Shown: one piece after another, positions 8,731-16,892 of the stretch
How the letters are laid out: every line of letters begins with the position of its first letter
Position numbering within the stretch: position 1 is the stretch's first letter
Assembly (NCBI GenBank): GCA_963814315.1
Contig: CAWFCG010000002.1
Location: 62,001-126,000 of the forward strand
Length of the DNA stretch: 64,000 bases
Source: JAFMJV01 sp963814315
GTDB taxonomy: Bacteria; Chloroflexota; Limnocylindria; Limnocylindrales; CSP1-4
Reading direction: 5' to 3'
Made by a program: the position numbers and the translations under genes
The notes under the pieces: model-generated
Databases searched by the model: none
What the model saw: the letters and a program-made list of their open reading frames with translations, nothing else
What the model was told of the DNA's origin: nothing

Positions 8731-9207
8731 ATGGCGACGATCAACCAGGCTGTCGACGAGTTCCTATCCCAGAATCGGATCGCCGTCGCTGGCGTTTCGC
8801 GCGAGCCCGGTGGCGCCCACGCGAGCAACGGGATCTACTCGCGCTTCAAGGAGCGCGGCTACGAAGTGTTCCCCGTCAACCCCAATGCTGACACCGTCAT
8901 GGGTGACACCTGCTACCACAGCGTCAAAGACATCCCCGGCAGCATCGATGCCGTCGTCATCGCGACCAACCCCAAGGCCTCGCTGGCGGTCGCTCAGGAC
9001 TGCAAGGAAGCCGGCATCGATAAGGTCTGGATCCACAAGAACTTCGGAGCCGGCAGCTATTCCGAAGAGGCCCATCAGTTCTGTCGGGACAACGGCATCA
9101 CCGCCCTGGTTGGCTGTCCGCTCTGGTACGGCAAGACCGCCGACGGCTTCCACAAGTTCCTTGGCGCCACATGCCGGCTGCTGCACCAGGTGCCCCGCGA
9201 GGTCTAG
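8731..9207 (+). CDS. CoA-binding domain protein (YccU type)
   Basis: A 158-aa single-domain cytoplasmic protein with the Rossmann CoA-binding fold also seen in succinyl-CoA synthetase. Visible features are IAVAGVSREPGGAHASNGIY, GYEVFPVNPNADTVMGDTCY, IDAVVIATNPK and the histidine block KVWIHKNFGAGSYSEEAHQF, followed by ALVGCPLWYG. Such proteins bind CoA but their role is not settled. The ATG at 8731 has CAGGAGAG seven bases upstream, better than the GTG at 8725. Confidence 0.85.
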   Translation: MATINQAVDEFLSQNRIAVAGVSREPGGAHASNGIYSRFKERGYEVFPVNPNADTVMGDTCYHSVKDIPGSIDAVVIATNPKASLAVAQDCKEAGIDKVWIHKNFGAGSYSEEAHQFCRDNGITALVGCPLWYGKTADGFHKFLGATCRLLHQVPREV

Positions 9208-9352
9208 GTCTGCGTTCGGCCTATCGGGCGGCCGATCGGTGACCGGGAGCGGCAGACAGTCAGACCGCTCGGTCTTCGTGGAGCGGCTGCGGCGCTCGCC
9301 GTGGCGCCGGGCCATCCGCCAGGCTTGGCGGTCACATCGGAGGGTCGATCGG

Positions 9353-10858
9353 ATGCTGTTGCCTGAGCGTCTTGAAGGCGCCGTCTATGGTCACCTCTGC
9401 GGCGATGCGCTGGGCGTTCCGTATGAGTTCAAGGACGCCGGCGACATCGGCACGGTGGCGTGGCGCGGCCACGGCACCTACGACCAGCCGCCGGGCACAT
9501 GGAGCGATGACGGAGCCCTGATGCTGGCGCTGCTCGACTCATTGCTCAGCGTGGGCTTCGATACGGCCGACCAGGCGCGACGAGCCCTGGCCTGGCGGGA
9601 TGAAGGAGCCTACGCCCCAGGGGGTCTCGTATTCGACATCGGCATCTCCACCTCGCAGGCGCTCCACGCGCTCCGGTCTGGTATCGCGCCCGAGGAGGCC
9701 GGCGGCGTCGCTGCCAAGGGCAATGGCTCGCTCATGCGGATCCTGCCACTGGCGCTGGTGCTGCGTGACATCGAGGACGAGGATCTCGTGGACAGGGCGG
9801 TACGGGCCTCGCGTGTCACGCATGGCAGTGCCGAAGCCCAGATCGCGTGTGCGCTCTATGCGCTCATCGTGCGACGGCTGCTGACGGATGCGGACGATCG
9901 CGCGTCCATCTTGCGTGACGTACGGACGCGTGTCAGGTCCATCCTGACTGACACAGGCTTGCCGGGCTCGATGGAATCATCCGCTCCTGCGGATGCGGTC
10001 GCTGCGCTCGACGCGTTCGAGGCCTGGCCGGGTCGCGGGGGCAGTGGGCGTGTCGTAGACAGCTTCTGGTCGGCCTGGGATGTGTTTGCGGCAGCCCCGG
10101 ACTACGGGTCGTGCGTCACGGAAGCCGTTCGCTACGGTCGTGACACCGATACCACTGCCGCCATCGCCGGCGGTCTGGCCGGTGCCTGGTTCGGGGTCCA
10201 TGCCATCCCGGCAATCTGGCGCCGTGGCCTGCGTGACCGCCACCTGGCACAAGAGCTGGCCGACCGCCTGGTCGAGACCGATACGTCCGAGTGGGACGGA
10301 ACCCCGTGGCGAACCTCAAGGCTGCAGCCGCTGCGAGTGGACATGCTCGACCTTGACGGCAGCGATCTGGGTCGCGGGGGAGGTCGCGTTGGCATGACCT
10401 TCTTGCCGGGCAAGCGCTACTTGGGCTATTACACCGGGCCGCATTGGCGGGACCTGGACACCGATGCGGTTCGCCTGGCTACGCTTGGCGTGGGTATCGT
10501 GCTGCTTCACGTGGAGGACAAGGAGCTCGACCGCTGTCGGGTCCCCGATGTGGCTGACGCCTTGGGCGCGCACGGTGTCGAGCTCATCCGCTTCCCCATC
10601 GCTGACCCCCAGGTGCCGCTCGATGGCGTTGCCTACCGGGCGATGCTGGCAGGGGTGTCCTCGCGTGTGCGCGCGGGTGAGACGCTGGCGATCGCCTGTC
10701 GCGGTGGCCTCGACCGGACCGGCATGACCGCCGCCTGCCTGCTGCGTGAGGCCGGCCTGGACGCCACCACCGCCATCGATCGTGTGCACGCGGCCCGACG
10801 GCACACGCTCACCATGCCTGACCAGTTGCGCTACGTGCGCGAGTGGCCGCACGCCTGA
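9353..10858 (+). CDS. ADP-ribosylglycohydrolase fused to a tyrosine/dual-specificity phosphatase domain
   Basis: A 501-aa two-domain cytoplasmic protein. Residues 1-310 are an ADP-ribosylglycohydrolase (DraG/ARH): the N-terminal block GAVYGHLCGDALGVPYEF, the metal-binding TWSDDGALMLALLDSL, the central AKGNGSLMRILPLAL and the late GRDTDTTAAIAGGLAGAWFG carry the di-Mg acidic and Thr/Ser residues. Residues 340-501 form a CDKN3-like phosphatase ending in the P-loop CRGGLDRTGMTAACLLREAG, which matches C-x5-R-[ST]. The protein would remove ADP-ribose and phosphate modifications. The ATG at 9353 has CGGAGGG upstream. The long open frame before it overlaps the CoA-binding gene and is not coding. Confidence 0.85.
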   Translation: MLLPERLEGAVYGHLCGDALGVPYEFKDAGDIGTVAWRGHGTYDQPPGTWSDDGALMLALLDSLLSVGFDTADQARRALAWRDEGAYAPGGLVFDIGISTSQALHALRSGIAPEEAGGVAAKGNGSLMRILPLALVLRDIEDEDLVDRAVRASRVTHGSAEAQIACALYALIVRRLLTDADDRASILRDVRTRVRSILTDTGLPGSMESSAPADAVAALDAFEAWPGRGGSGRVVDSFWSAWDVFAAAPDYGSCVTEAVRYGRDTDTTAAIAGGLAGAWFGVHAIPAIWRRGLRDRHLAQELADRLVETDTSEWDGTPWRTSRLQPLRVDMLDLDGSDLGRGGGRVGMTFLPGKRYLGYYTGPHWRDLDTDAVRLATLGVGIVLLHVEDKELDRCRVPDVADALGAHGVELIRFPIADPQVPLDGVAYRAMLAGVSSRVRAGETLAIACRGGLDRTGMTAACLLREAGLDATTAIDRVHAARRHTLTMPDQLRYVREWPHA

Positions 10859-10986
10859 CGGCCGGCTGCGTCTCCACGCAATCTCCATCTTCGGTCCATG
10901 GGCGGTGCGCATGGGCGAGGCAGGGTAGTTCCCACTGAACCGATCGGGCGCCGACCCGGCGCCCCAACCAGATGGAGAACCGAACC

Positions 10987-11868
10987 ATGCAGATCCGCTC
11001 GTCTCGTAACATCCTCGTCCTCTCAGCCGCACTGGCACTCACCGCCTCGGCATTGGCGCCGACGGCAGCATTCGCCAGGGGCCCAGGACCCGGCGCGGGC
11101 GCCTGTGATGGCGACTGCCCCAACGATCAGGCCCAGGTGCAGCAGCAGACTCGTGCGCGGGACGGTTCGGGGACAGGCACCGACACCGCTGCCAACGCCC
11201 GTGGTGGCGGGCTGGGTCAAGCTCGCGCCGGCCAGGGTCAGGGTCAAGCGCGCCGCGGCGATGACATCGGGCGTGGCCGCGCTCGCGGCACTGTCGACCG
11301 CGTTCCCGGTCAGGGCGGTCCGGGCAACGGCAACGGCCTGAGCAACGGCAACGGCGGTGCCGGTCGCGGTTGGGACGAGGACGCGTTGCGCGGCCCGGGG
11401 GCGTGTGACGACTGCCAGCTCGAGATGGGCACGCTCACCGACGACGACATCGCCGGACTCGTCTTCATGGCCAACGAAGAGAAGCTGGCCCACGATGTCT
11501 ACCTGGCGTTCGCGGAGCGGTATGACCTGCCCACGTTCGAGCGTATCGCCATGTCAGAGGCGCGTCACCAGGTCGCAGTCGGGACCATCCTCGAGCGATA
11601 CGGCATCGCCGACCCCACCGCTGAACTGGCCCAAGGCGAGCTGAGTGATGCCGGACTGCAGGCGCTCTATGCTGACCTGGTCGCCCAGGGCTCGGCGAGC
11701 CTGGATGCGGCGCTGGCCGCGGCCGTCCAGATCGAGGTCGCCGACATCGCCGACCTGGAACAGCGCATGGCCGGGCTCGATGAGACCGCACCCGACGTCT
11801 TCAACATGTACTCGCACCTGTTGACCGCCAGCGGCTACCACCAGGCGGCATTCGAGAGCCTGTCCTAG
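10987..11868 (+). CDS. Secreted DUF2202 ferritin-like protein with glycine-rich linker
   Basis: A 293-aa exported protein. The ATG at 10987 has GGAG at 10974-10977 and is preferred over the ATG at 10972. Residues 1-30 are a signal peptide ending AAFARGP. Residues 30-135 are rich in Gly, Asn, Arg and Gln (GQARAGQGQGQARR, GGPGNGNGLSNGNGG) and look disordered. Residues 150-290 are the DUF2202 four-helix domain, with VFMANEEKLAHDVYLAFAER and MSEARHQVAVGTILERYGI resembling the Glu/His pattern of ferritin-like iron sites, and DVFNMYSHLLTASGYHQAAF at the end. The two-component system that follows may control it. Confidence 0.85.
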   Translation: MQIRSSRNILVLSAALALTASALAPTAAFARGPGPGAGACDGDCPNDQAQVQQQTRARDGSGTGTDTAANARGGGLGQARAGQGQGQARRGDDIGRGRARGTVDRVPGQGGPGNGNGLSNGNGGAGRGWDEDALRGPGACDDCQLEMGTLTDDDIAGLVFMANEEKLAHDVYLAFAERYDLPTFERIAMSEARHQVAVGTILERYGIADPTAELAQGELSDAGLQALYADLVAQGSASLDAALAAAVQIEVADIADLEQRMAGLDETAPDVFNMYSHLLTASGYHQAAFESLS

Positions 11869-11902
11869 ACAGCCTGTCTCATCGCGACCCCTACGTTGGC
11901 GC

Positions 11903-11932
11903 TCGAAGGCCGGGGCTGTTCCCGGCCTTCGA
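11903..11932 (+). terminator. 12-bp perfect hairpin between the DUF2202 gene and the response regulator
   Basis: TCGAAGGCCGGG (11903-11914) pairs with CCCGGCCTTCGA (11921-11932) around a six-base loop. No T run follows. It probably ends the DUF2202 transcript and lies just before the -10-like TACCAT of the response-regulator gene. Confidence 0.65.
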
Positions 11933-11934
11933 CG

Positions 11935-11940
11935 TACCAT
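11935..11940 (+). promoter_or_regulatory. -10-like box TACCAT, probably leaderless start
   Basis: TACCAT ends 9 nt before the response-regulator ATG at 11950, and no ribosome site is present. Confidence 0.45.
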
Positions 11941-11949
11941 CGGCGCCAC

Positions 11950-12633
11950 ATGGCCCGCATCCTTGTCGTCGACGACGAACCCCACATCACCGCGGTCGTC
12001 AGCGCGTATCTGGTACGTGAAGGCCACCAGGTCGACACGGCCGTCGATGGTGAGCAGGCCTACCAGCTGGCATGCTCGACCCAGTTTGATGTCCTCATCC
12101 TCGATGTGATGCTTCCCAGTCGCTCGGGTTTCGAGGTCCTGCGGCAGTTGCGCGCGGACGGCATCGACAGTGCCGTGATCATGCTGACCGCGCGCGATGA
12201 CGTTATCGACCGAGTGGCCGGCCTGGAGATGGGTGCTGACGACTATCTCACCAAGCCCTTCGAGCCGCGTGAGCTGGTGGCCCGCGTCGGCGCCATCCTG
12301 CGGCGCCTCGACGAGTCACGCGCACTTTCCCCCGCTCGCGCCTTCCTCGACCTCACCATCGACGCCGACGCCCGCGAGGTTCGACGTGGGGATGTCGATA
12401 TCCCCCTCACCCGCGTCGAGTTCGACCTCCTCGCCACGCTCGCCGAACGACCCGGCACCGTGCTCGGCCGGGGCCAGCTGGGCGAGCGAATCTTCGGCGA
12501 GTCGTTCGAGGCTGACGACCGCACCATCGACAGCCACGTCAAGAACCTGCGCCGCAAGCTCGGCCGACCCTCTGCTGGAGACGACTACATCGAGACCGTA
12601 CGCGGTGTCGGCTACCGAGCCGCTCGGCGATGA
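11950..12633 (+). CDS. OmpR/PhoB-family response regulator
   Basis: A 227-aa DNA-binding response regulator. The receiver domain (1-120) has the acidic pocket VVDDEP, phospho-acceptor Asp52 in VLILDVMLP, the switch Thr in IMLTARDD and Lys in YLTKPFEP. The winged helix (130-227) has TRVEFDLLATLAERPG, the recognition helix DDRTIDSHVKNLRRKLG and the wing YIETVRGVGYRA. The ATG at 11950 follows a hairpin and a TACCAT box with no Shine-Dalgarno, which suggests a leaderless message. The stop overlaps the kinase start by 4 bp. Confidence 0.92.
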   Translation: MARILVVDDEPHITAVVSAYLVREGHQVDTAVDGEQAYQLACSTQFDVLILDVMLPSRSGFEVLRQLRADGIDSAVIMLTARDDVIDRVAGLEMGADDYLTKPFEPRELVARVGAILRRLDESRALSPARAFLDLTIDADAREVRRGDVDIPLTRVEFDLLATLAERPGTVLGRGQLGERIFGESFEADDRTIDSHVKNLRRKLGRPSAGDDYIETVRGVGYRAARR

Positions 12634-13754
12634 GCCTGCGTATCCGTCTGGCGCTGATCTTCGCGCTGGTGGCCATCATCACCGGTGGCGCCATCGCGCT
12701 GGTGACGCCGGCCATCGTGGACCAGGGTTTTCGGCGGGCTGAGGTCGATGCTGCGCGTGGCAGTGGGCAAGGCATGGGTCAGGGGCTGGGACCAGGTCCT
12801 CGCGAAGGGCGCGGCCCCGGGCGCGCACAGGAAGAGACGACGACAGCCATCGTGCTGGTCGCCGTGATGGCTGCGGCGGGTGCGTCGGTGCTCGGCTTCC
12901 TGGTGGCAGGACGACTGGTGCGACCGTTGGGACGGCTGCGCGACGCTGCTGCCGACGTGGCTGCCGGCAACCTCGATCGTCGCTCGTCGGTGGCTGAGCG
13001 GGGCGACGAGATCGGCGATCTGGGGCGTTCCTTCGACCATATGGCCCAGGCGCTGGAGCGCTCGGACGCGGCGCGCAGGCGTCTCTTCCAGGATGCGGCC
13101 CACGAGCTCAAGACGCCGCTGACCGTCATCGACGCCACCACCACCGCCATCCTCGATGGCGTCTACGAGCATGACGATCGGCACTTGGAGACCATCCGCG
13201 ACCAGTCACACCTGCTGGCGCGCGTGGTCGATGATCTGCGTACCGTGAGCCTGGCCGAATTGGGGCAGATGCCGCTTCAGCTGGCCGTGGTCGACGCGGT
13301 CGAGGTGCTTGGTGCGGTGGCGCAGGGCTTTGGGCCCCGCGCGCAGTTCGCTGGCGTGCGTATCGAGGTCGAGTCCGGAGGCAGGCCCGTCCTGGTTCGC
13401 GCCGATCGCGAGCGACTGCGCCAGATGGTGGCTGCCCTGGTCGACAACGCGCTGCGGCATACGCCCCCGGGTGGCGGCATCGTGCTGGAGGCTTGGCCCG
13501 AGGATGGTGCCGCGCGCCTGGCCGTACGTGACACCGGACCTGGCATCCCCACCGAGGACCTGCCCTACGTGTTCGAGCGCTTCTACCGCGCCGATCCGGC
13601 ACGAGCACACGTGCCGGGAACCTCAGGCCTGGGCCTGTCCATCGTGCGTGCGCTGGCTGATGCGCAAGGCGGCAGTGCCGGCGCCGAGAACGTGGCGCCA
13701 CATGGTGCGCGCTTCTGGTTGCGGCTCGCGACTCCATCTGTCAAGGCCACTTGA
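12630..13754 (+). CDS. Sensor histidine kinase paired with the upstream regulator
   Basis: A 374-aa membrane kinase. Membrane segment 1 is near residues 8-28, and a short Gly/Arg-rich outer loop (GQGMGQGLGPGPREGRGPGR) lies before segment 2 near 72-92. A HAMP linker follows (RLVRPLGRLRDAAADVAAGN), then the H-box DAAHELKTPLTVID, N-box LVDNALRHTPPGG, G1 DTGPGIP, F-box VFERFYRADPA and G2 GTSGLGLSIVRAL. All catalytic motifs are intact. The outer loop has the same composition as the linker of the neighbouring DUF2202 protein, which hints that the pair senses the same surface condition or metal; that is speculation. Confidence 0.92.
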   Translation: MSLRIRLALIFALVAIITGGAIALVTPAIVDQGFRRAEVDAARGSGQGMGQGLGPGPREGRGPGRAQEETTTAIVLVAVMAAAGASVLGFLVAGRLVRPLGRLRDAAADVAAGNLDRRSSVAERGDEIGDLGRSFDHMAQALERSDAARRRLFQDAAHELKTPLTVIDATTTAILDGVYEHDDRHLETIRDQSHLLARVVDDLRTVSLAELGQMPLQLAVVDAVEVLGAVAQGFGPRAQFAGVRIEVESGGRPVLVRADRERLRQMVAALVDNALRHTPPGGGIVLEAWPEDGAARLAVRDTGPGIPTEDLPYVFERFYRADPARAHVPGTSGLGLSIVRALADAQGGSAGAENVAPHGARFWLRLATPSVKAT

Positions 13755-13852
13755 TGAATACCTACAAGGCATCCAGACTTCGGGCCTAAGGGACCGCGGG
13801 GACCGGCCACACGTCACTACCCATCGACCGCCGCGGCGATTGCAATAGACAC

Positions 13853-14233
13853 ATGAATCCTGACTCCCCGACTCAGGATTGTGAGCATCGATCCTGCCGG
13901 TTCCTGACGCGAGCCTTCGCGCTTGGCCGCCCGGTCCCCAGGCGTTGCCGCAAGTCCTGCCCAGCTGCCGCATCGATCGTGGGTCTTGACGAACTGGGTC
14001 GTGGCCAGCAGGGTCGCATCCTGCGAGTCGGGGGTCGCCCGGCTGCGCGACGCAGGCTGCTTGAGCTTGGCGTCGTTCGCGGCGAGACGATCACCTTGCA
14101 GCGAGCGGCGCCCCTGGGCGACCCGCTGGAGTTCATCATCAAGGGCTACCACCTGTCCCTCCGCAAGCGCGAAGCCGTGACCATCATCGTGGAGGCACTC
14201 GAGATCGACGACGAAACGGCGAGCGCCGCATGA
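13853..14233 (+). CDS. feoA: FeoA-domain protein of ferrous iron uptake
   Basis: The SH3-like FeoA domain spans about residues 43-118 (SIVGLDELGRGQQGRILRVG, RRLLELGVVRGETITL, LSLRKREAVTIIVE). It is thought to act on FeoB in the cytoplasm. The start is uncertain: the ATG at 13853 adds an arginine- and cysteine-bearing N-terminus and places an inverted repeat inside the gene, whereas the GTG at 13979 would give a compact 84-residue FeoA. The stop overlaps the FeoB G-domain start (ATGA). It heads feoA-feoB(N)-feoB(C)-feoC. Confidence 0.82.
   Translation: MNPDSPTQDCEHRSCRFLTRAFALGRPVPRRCRKSCPAAASIVGLDELGRGQQGRILRVGGRPAARRRLLELGVVRGETITLQRAAPLGDPLEFIIKGYHLSLRKREAVTIIVEALEIDDETASAA
13856..13880. 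promoter_or_regulatory. Inverted repeat in the feo leader
   Basis: AATCCTGA (13856-13863) and TCAGGATT (13873-13880) are perfect inverted copies around nine bases. It lies at the first possible feoA start, where an iron- or redox-responsive repressor site or an RNA hairpin would be expected. It does not match the Fur or DtxR consensus that I know. Confidence 0.4.
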
Positions 14234-14769
14234 GCGACTCCATGACGTTGGCGCTGGCCGGCAATCCCAATGCTGGCAAGACGAGCATCTTCAACGCCCT
14301 CACCGGCTCGCGTCACCACGTGGGCAATTGGCCGGGCAAGACGGTCTCCAAGATGGAGGGCACCTTTCGTCATGCCGATGTGGTGGGCCAACTGGTGGAC
14401 CTGCCGGGCACGTACAGCCTGAGTGCGTTGTCGCCGGAGGAGATCATCACCCGTGACTACCTGCTGACGGGCGAGGCCGACGCCGTCATCAACGTGGTCG
14501 ACGCCACCAACCTTGAGCGCAACCTGTACCTCACCGCGCAGCTGTTGGAGCTGGGCATCCCGTTGGTGCTGGCACTCAACGTCAGCGACAGCGCCCGCGC
14601 GCAGGGCATCAAGATCGACAACGAACGGCTCAGCGTGCTGCTCGGCCGCGCCCCCATCGTCGAGACCGTCGGCCATCGCGGGCGTGGCCTTGACCAGCTG
14701 TTGGACGCGGCCATCAGCCTGGTCGGCCCTGCCGAACTTGGGCGCGCGCGGCTGCGCCTCGTGGCCTAG
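14230..14769 (+). CDS. feoB: FeoB N-terminal GTPase domain (separate or amber-interrupted)
   Basis: A 179-aa protein with the FeoB G domain: G1 GNPNAGKTSIFNALTG, G3 LVDLPGTYSLSALSPEE and G4-like LNVSDSA. It ends at TAG 14767-14769. The next gene, the membrane part, is in the same reading frame only 12 bases on, so a single amber codon separates the two halves of a normal FeoB. Many bacteria have split FeoB, so this may be natural; nonsense mutation, stop readthrough or sequence error are the alternatives. Confidence 0.85.
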   Translation: MSDSMTLALAGNPNAGKTSIFNALTGSRHHVGNWPGKTVSKMEGTFRHADVVGQLVDLPGTYSLSALSPEEIITRDYLLTGEADAVINVVDATNLERNLYLTAQLLELGIPLVLALNVSDSARAQGIKIDNERLSVLLGRAPIVETVGHRGRGLDQLLDAAISLVGPAELGRARLRLVA

Positions 14770-14781
14770 CTGGCGGGTGCC

Positions 14782-16485
14782 GTGACCACGTTCGCCGGCA
14801 CTGCCGATCGCCCTGCCTTCCGCATCGACTACGGCCGGGAGGTCGAGGCAGAGATCGCAGCGTTGGTCGAACGCATCGCAGCCCACCCCGAGCTGGGCGG
14901 TTCGTACCAGCCGCGCTGGCTGGCCCTCAAGCTGCTGGAAGGGGAGGCCGACCTGGTCGCTCGCGTCGGCAGCAGCGACGACGGTACCGCCCTCGCGACC
15001 GCGGCGGAGGCGGGACGCGGGCGCATCGAGGCGATGCATGGTGAAACGGCTGATATCGCCATCGCCGATGCTCGCTACGGCTACGTCCACGGGGTCGTGC
15101 GGGAGGTCGTCGATACCTCCGCGGTCTCGCGCTACAGCGTCACGGACCGGCTCGATCGGGTGCTGACCAATCGGCTCCTGGGTCTGCCCATCTTCTTCGC
15201 GGTGATGCTCATCGTCTTCAAGCTGGTGGTCGAGGTCTCGGGCTATTTCCTGGACTGGGTGGACGCGGTCATCGGTGGCCCGGTCACGCGTTGGGCCGTC
15301 GCCATCCTGGAGCTCTTCTCGGCGCCCGACTGGTTCGTCTCGCTGGTCGTCGATGGCGTCATCGCAGGTGTCGGCGCCGTGCTCGTCTTCGTGCCCGGAC
15401 TGATCGTGCTGTACCTCTTCCTGACCCTGCTCGAGGACAGTGGCTACATGGCGCGCGTGGCCTTCGTGATGGACCGTGTGATGCGCTTCACCGGCTTGCA
15501 CGGCAAGTCGTTCATCCCCATGGTGCTGGGTTTCGGGTGTGCCGTGCCGGCCATCTACGCCACGCGCACCCTTGAGAACCGTACGCAACGCATCATGACC
15601 AGCCTGCTGGTGCCGCTGATGTCGTGTTCGGCTCGTTTGCCGGTGTATGTCGTCTTCGGCCTGGCCTTCTTCGGTGCGGCGGCGGCATCGGTCATCACCG
15701 GTCTCTATGTCATCGGCATCCTCATCGCCGGCTTGGTCGCGGTCGTGCTATCACGCACCATCCTGCGCGAACGAGACGACTCGGTGTTCGCGCTGGAATT
15801 GCCGCCCTATCGTGTGCCCACGCTGAAGGCGCTGACCACCCACACGTGGCAGAAGACCAAGGAGTTCATCGTCAAGGCCGGCACGGTCATCTTCATCGTG
15901 TCGGTGGGCCTATGGTTCCTGATGAACCTGCCCTGGGGTGTGGCCGAGCCGCGCGACAGCTACTTCGGCCAGGTCAGCGCGGCCGCGGCACCCGTCTTCG
16001 AGCCGGCCGGTTTCGGTACCTGGGAAGCCTCGGGAGCGTTGGTGACCGGGTTCATCGCCAAGGAAGTGGTGGTGACGTCGATGGCACAGGCGTACGTGGG
16101 TGACGAGCCGGCCGATGCGGCGGCCCCGCCTCCCTCGCTGGGCGAGGACATCCGAGAGATCGGGAGCTCGTTGGTGGGCGCGGTCGACGGCGCCGTCCGT
16201 TCCACGTTGAGCATCATCCCCGGTGTGGACCTGGTCGCGAGCGATACCGAAGACCCCCAGGAGACCGCCCTGAGCAGCGCCCTGGCAGCCAACTTCACAC
16301 CGCTGGCCGCCGTCGCCTTCGTCATGTTCGTGCTCATCTATACGCCCTGCATCGCCACGCTGGCCGCGATTCGAAGCGAGTTCGGCTGGCGCTGGGCGGC
16401 CTTCTCCGGTCTCTACCAGCTGGGCCTGGCCTGGCTGTTGGCGGTGCTGGTCTTCCAGATCGGCACGTTCCTGGGGTATGCCTGA
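14782..16485 (+). CDS. feoB: FeoB membrane domain, ferrous iron permease
   Basis: This 567-aa protein is the ion-conducting half of FeoB. Residues 1-110 correspond to the helical spacer (FRIDYGREVEAEIAALVERI), then come two Gate domains and the FeoB core with about 8-10 membrane segments. The first Gate motif GFGCAVPAIYATRTLENR has Ala where GFGCNVPA is usual; the second is SCSARLPVYVVFG. A poorly conserved insert (AAAPPPSLGEDI) lies before the last segments. The start is GTG 14782 with a weak GGCGGG site, in frame with the G-domain gene. Its stop overlaps the FeoC-like gene. Confidence 0.88.
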   Translation: MTTFAGTADRPAFRIDYGREVEAEIAALVERIAAHPELGGSYQPRWLALKLLEGEADLVARVGSSDDGTALATAAEAGRGRIEAMHGETADIAIADARYGYVHGVVREVVDTSAVSRYSVTDRLDRVLTNRLLGLPIFFAVMLIVFKLVVEVSGYFLDWVDAVIGGPVTRWAVAILELFSAPDWFVSLVVDGVIAGVGAVLVFVPGLIVLYLFLTLLEDSGYMARVAFVMDRVMRFTGLHGKSFIPMVLGFGCAVPAIYATRTLENRTQRIMTSLLVPLMSCSARLPVYVVFGLAFFGAAAASVITGLYVIGILIAGLVAVVLSRTILRERDDSVFALELPPYRVPTLKALTTHTWQKTKEFIVKAGTVIFIVSVGLWFLMNLPWGVAEPRDSYFGQVSAAAAPVFEPAGFGTWEASGALVTGFIAKEVVVTSMAQAYVGDEPADAAAPPPSLGEDIREIGSSLVGAVDGAVRSTLSIIPGVDLVASDTEDPQETALSSALAANFTPLAAVAFVMFVLIYTPCIATLAAIRSEFGWRWAAFSGLYQLGLAWLLAVLVFQIGTFLGYA

Positions 16486-16777
16486 TGGTCGAGGCGCGTT
16501 GGTGATGCTCGGTGCCATCCTGTCGGCCGTGCGCGATGCTGGCAAGCCGATGTGCCTGACCGACCTCAGTCGGGATCTGGGCATCGAGGAGTCGGCGCTC
16601 GAAGGCATGCTGGAGACGCTGCTGGCCCGCGGGCGGTTGCGTGCCATCACCTTCGAGGATGCTGGCTGCACGGCCTGTCCAGTCAAGAGCGGCTGCTTCA
16701 TCATGAATGACGGCGTGGCGGTGACGTATGCCTTGGCGCTCGACTTGCCGGACGGCGGGGTGACGCTGGCGCTCTGA
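16478..16777 (+). CDS. feoC: FeoC-like winged-helix protein with Cys cluster
   Basis: A 99-aa cytoplasmic protein. The winged helix is residues 10-55 (MLGAILSAVRDAGKPMCLTD, then LGIEESALEGMLETLLARG), followed by CTACPVKSGCF, a CxxC-x5-C cluster that in FeoC proteins is proposed to hold an oxygen-sensitive Fe-S centre or regulate FeoB stability. The ATG at 16478 overlaps the FeoB stop by 8 bp; the ATG at 16505 is an alternative start that fits the usual FeoC N-terminus. Confidence 0.75.
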   Translation: MPDGRGALVMLGAILSAVRDAGKPMCLTDLSRDLGIEESALEGMLETLLARGRLRAITFEDAGCTACPVKSGCFIMNDGVAVTYALALDLPDGGVTLAL

Positions 16778-16808
16778 GCGGCCTGCACTACGCGGTGGGG
16801 TCTGTGCG

Positions 16809-16847
16809 ACGCCGAAGCGCCGTCTTGCCACGCCGAAGCGCCGTCTT
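16809..16847. repeat. 18-bp direct repeat, 21-bp period
   Basis: ACGCCGAAGCGCCGTCTT occurs at 16809-16826 and again at 16830-16847 with three bases between. It lies in the gap after the feo operon. Confidence 0.8.
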
Positions 16848-16892
16848 CCACCCGGGAATGCCATCGTCTCTCGCCACGGCGAGCACGGCCCC

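Noticed and set aside
14146..15588. 480-aa minus-strand frame opposite the feoB genes
   Set aside because: His/Asp/Arg-rich composition typical of antisense frames; no recognisable domain.
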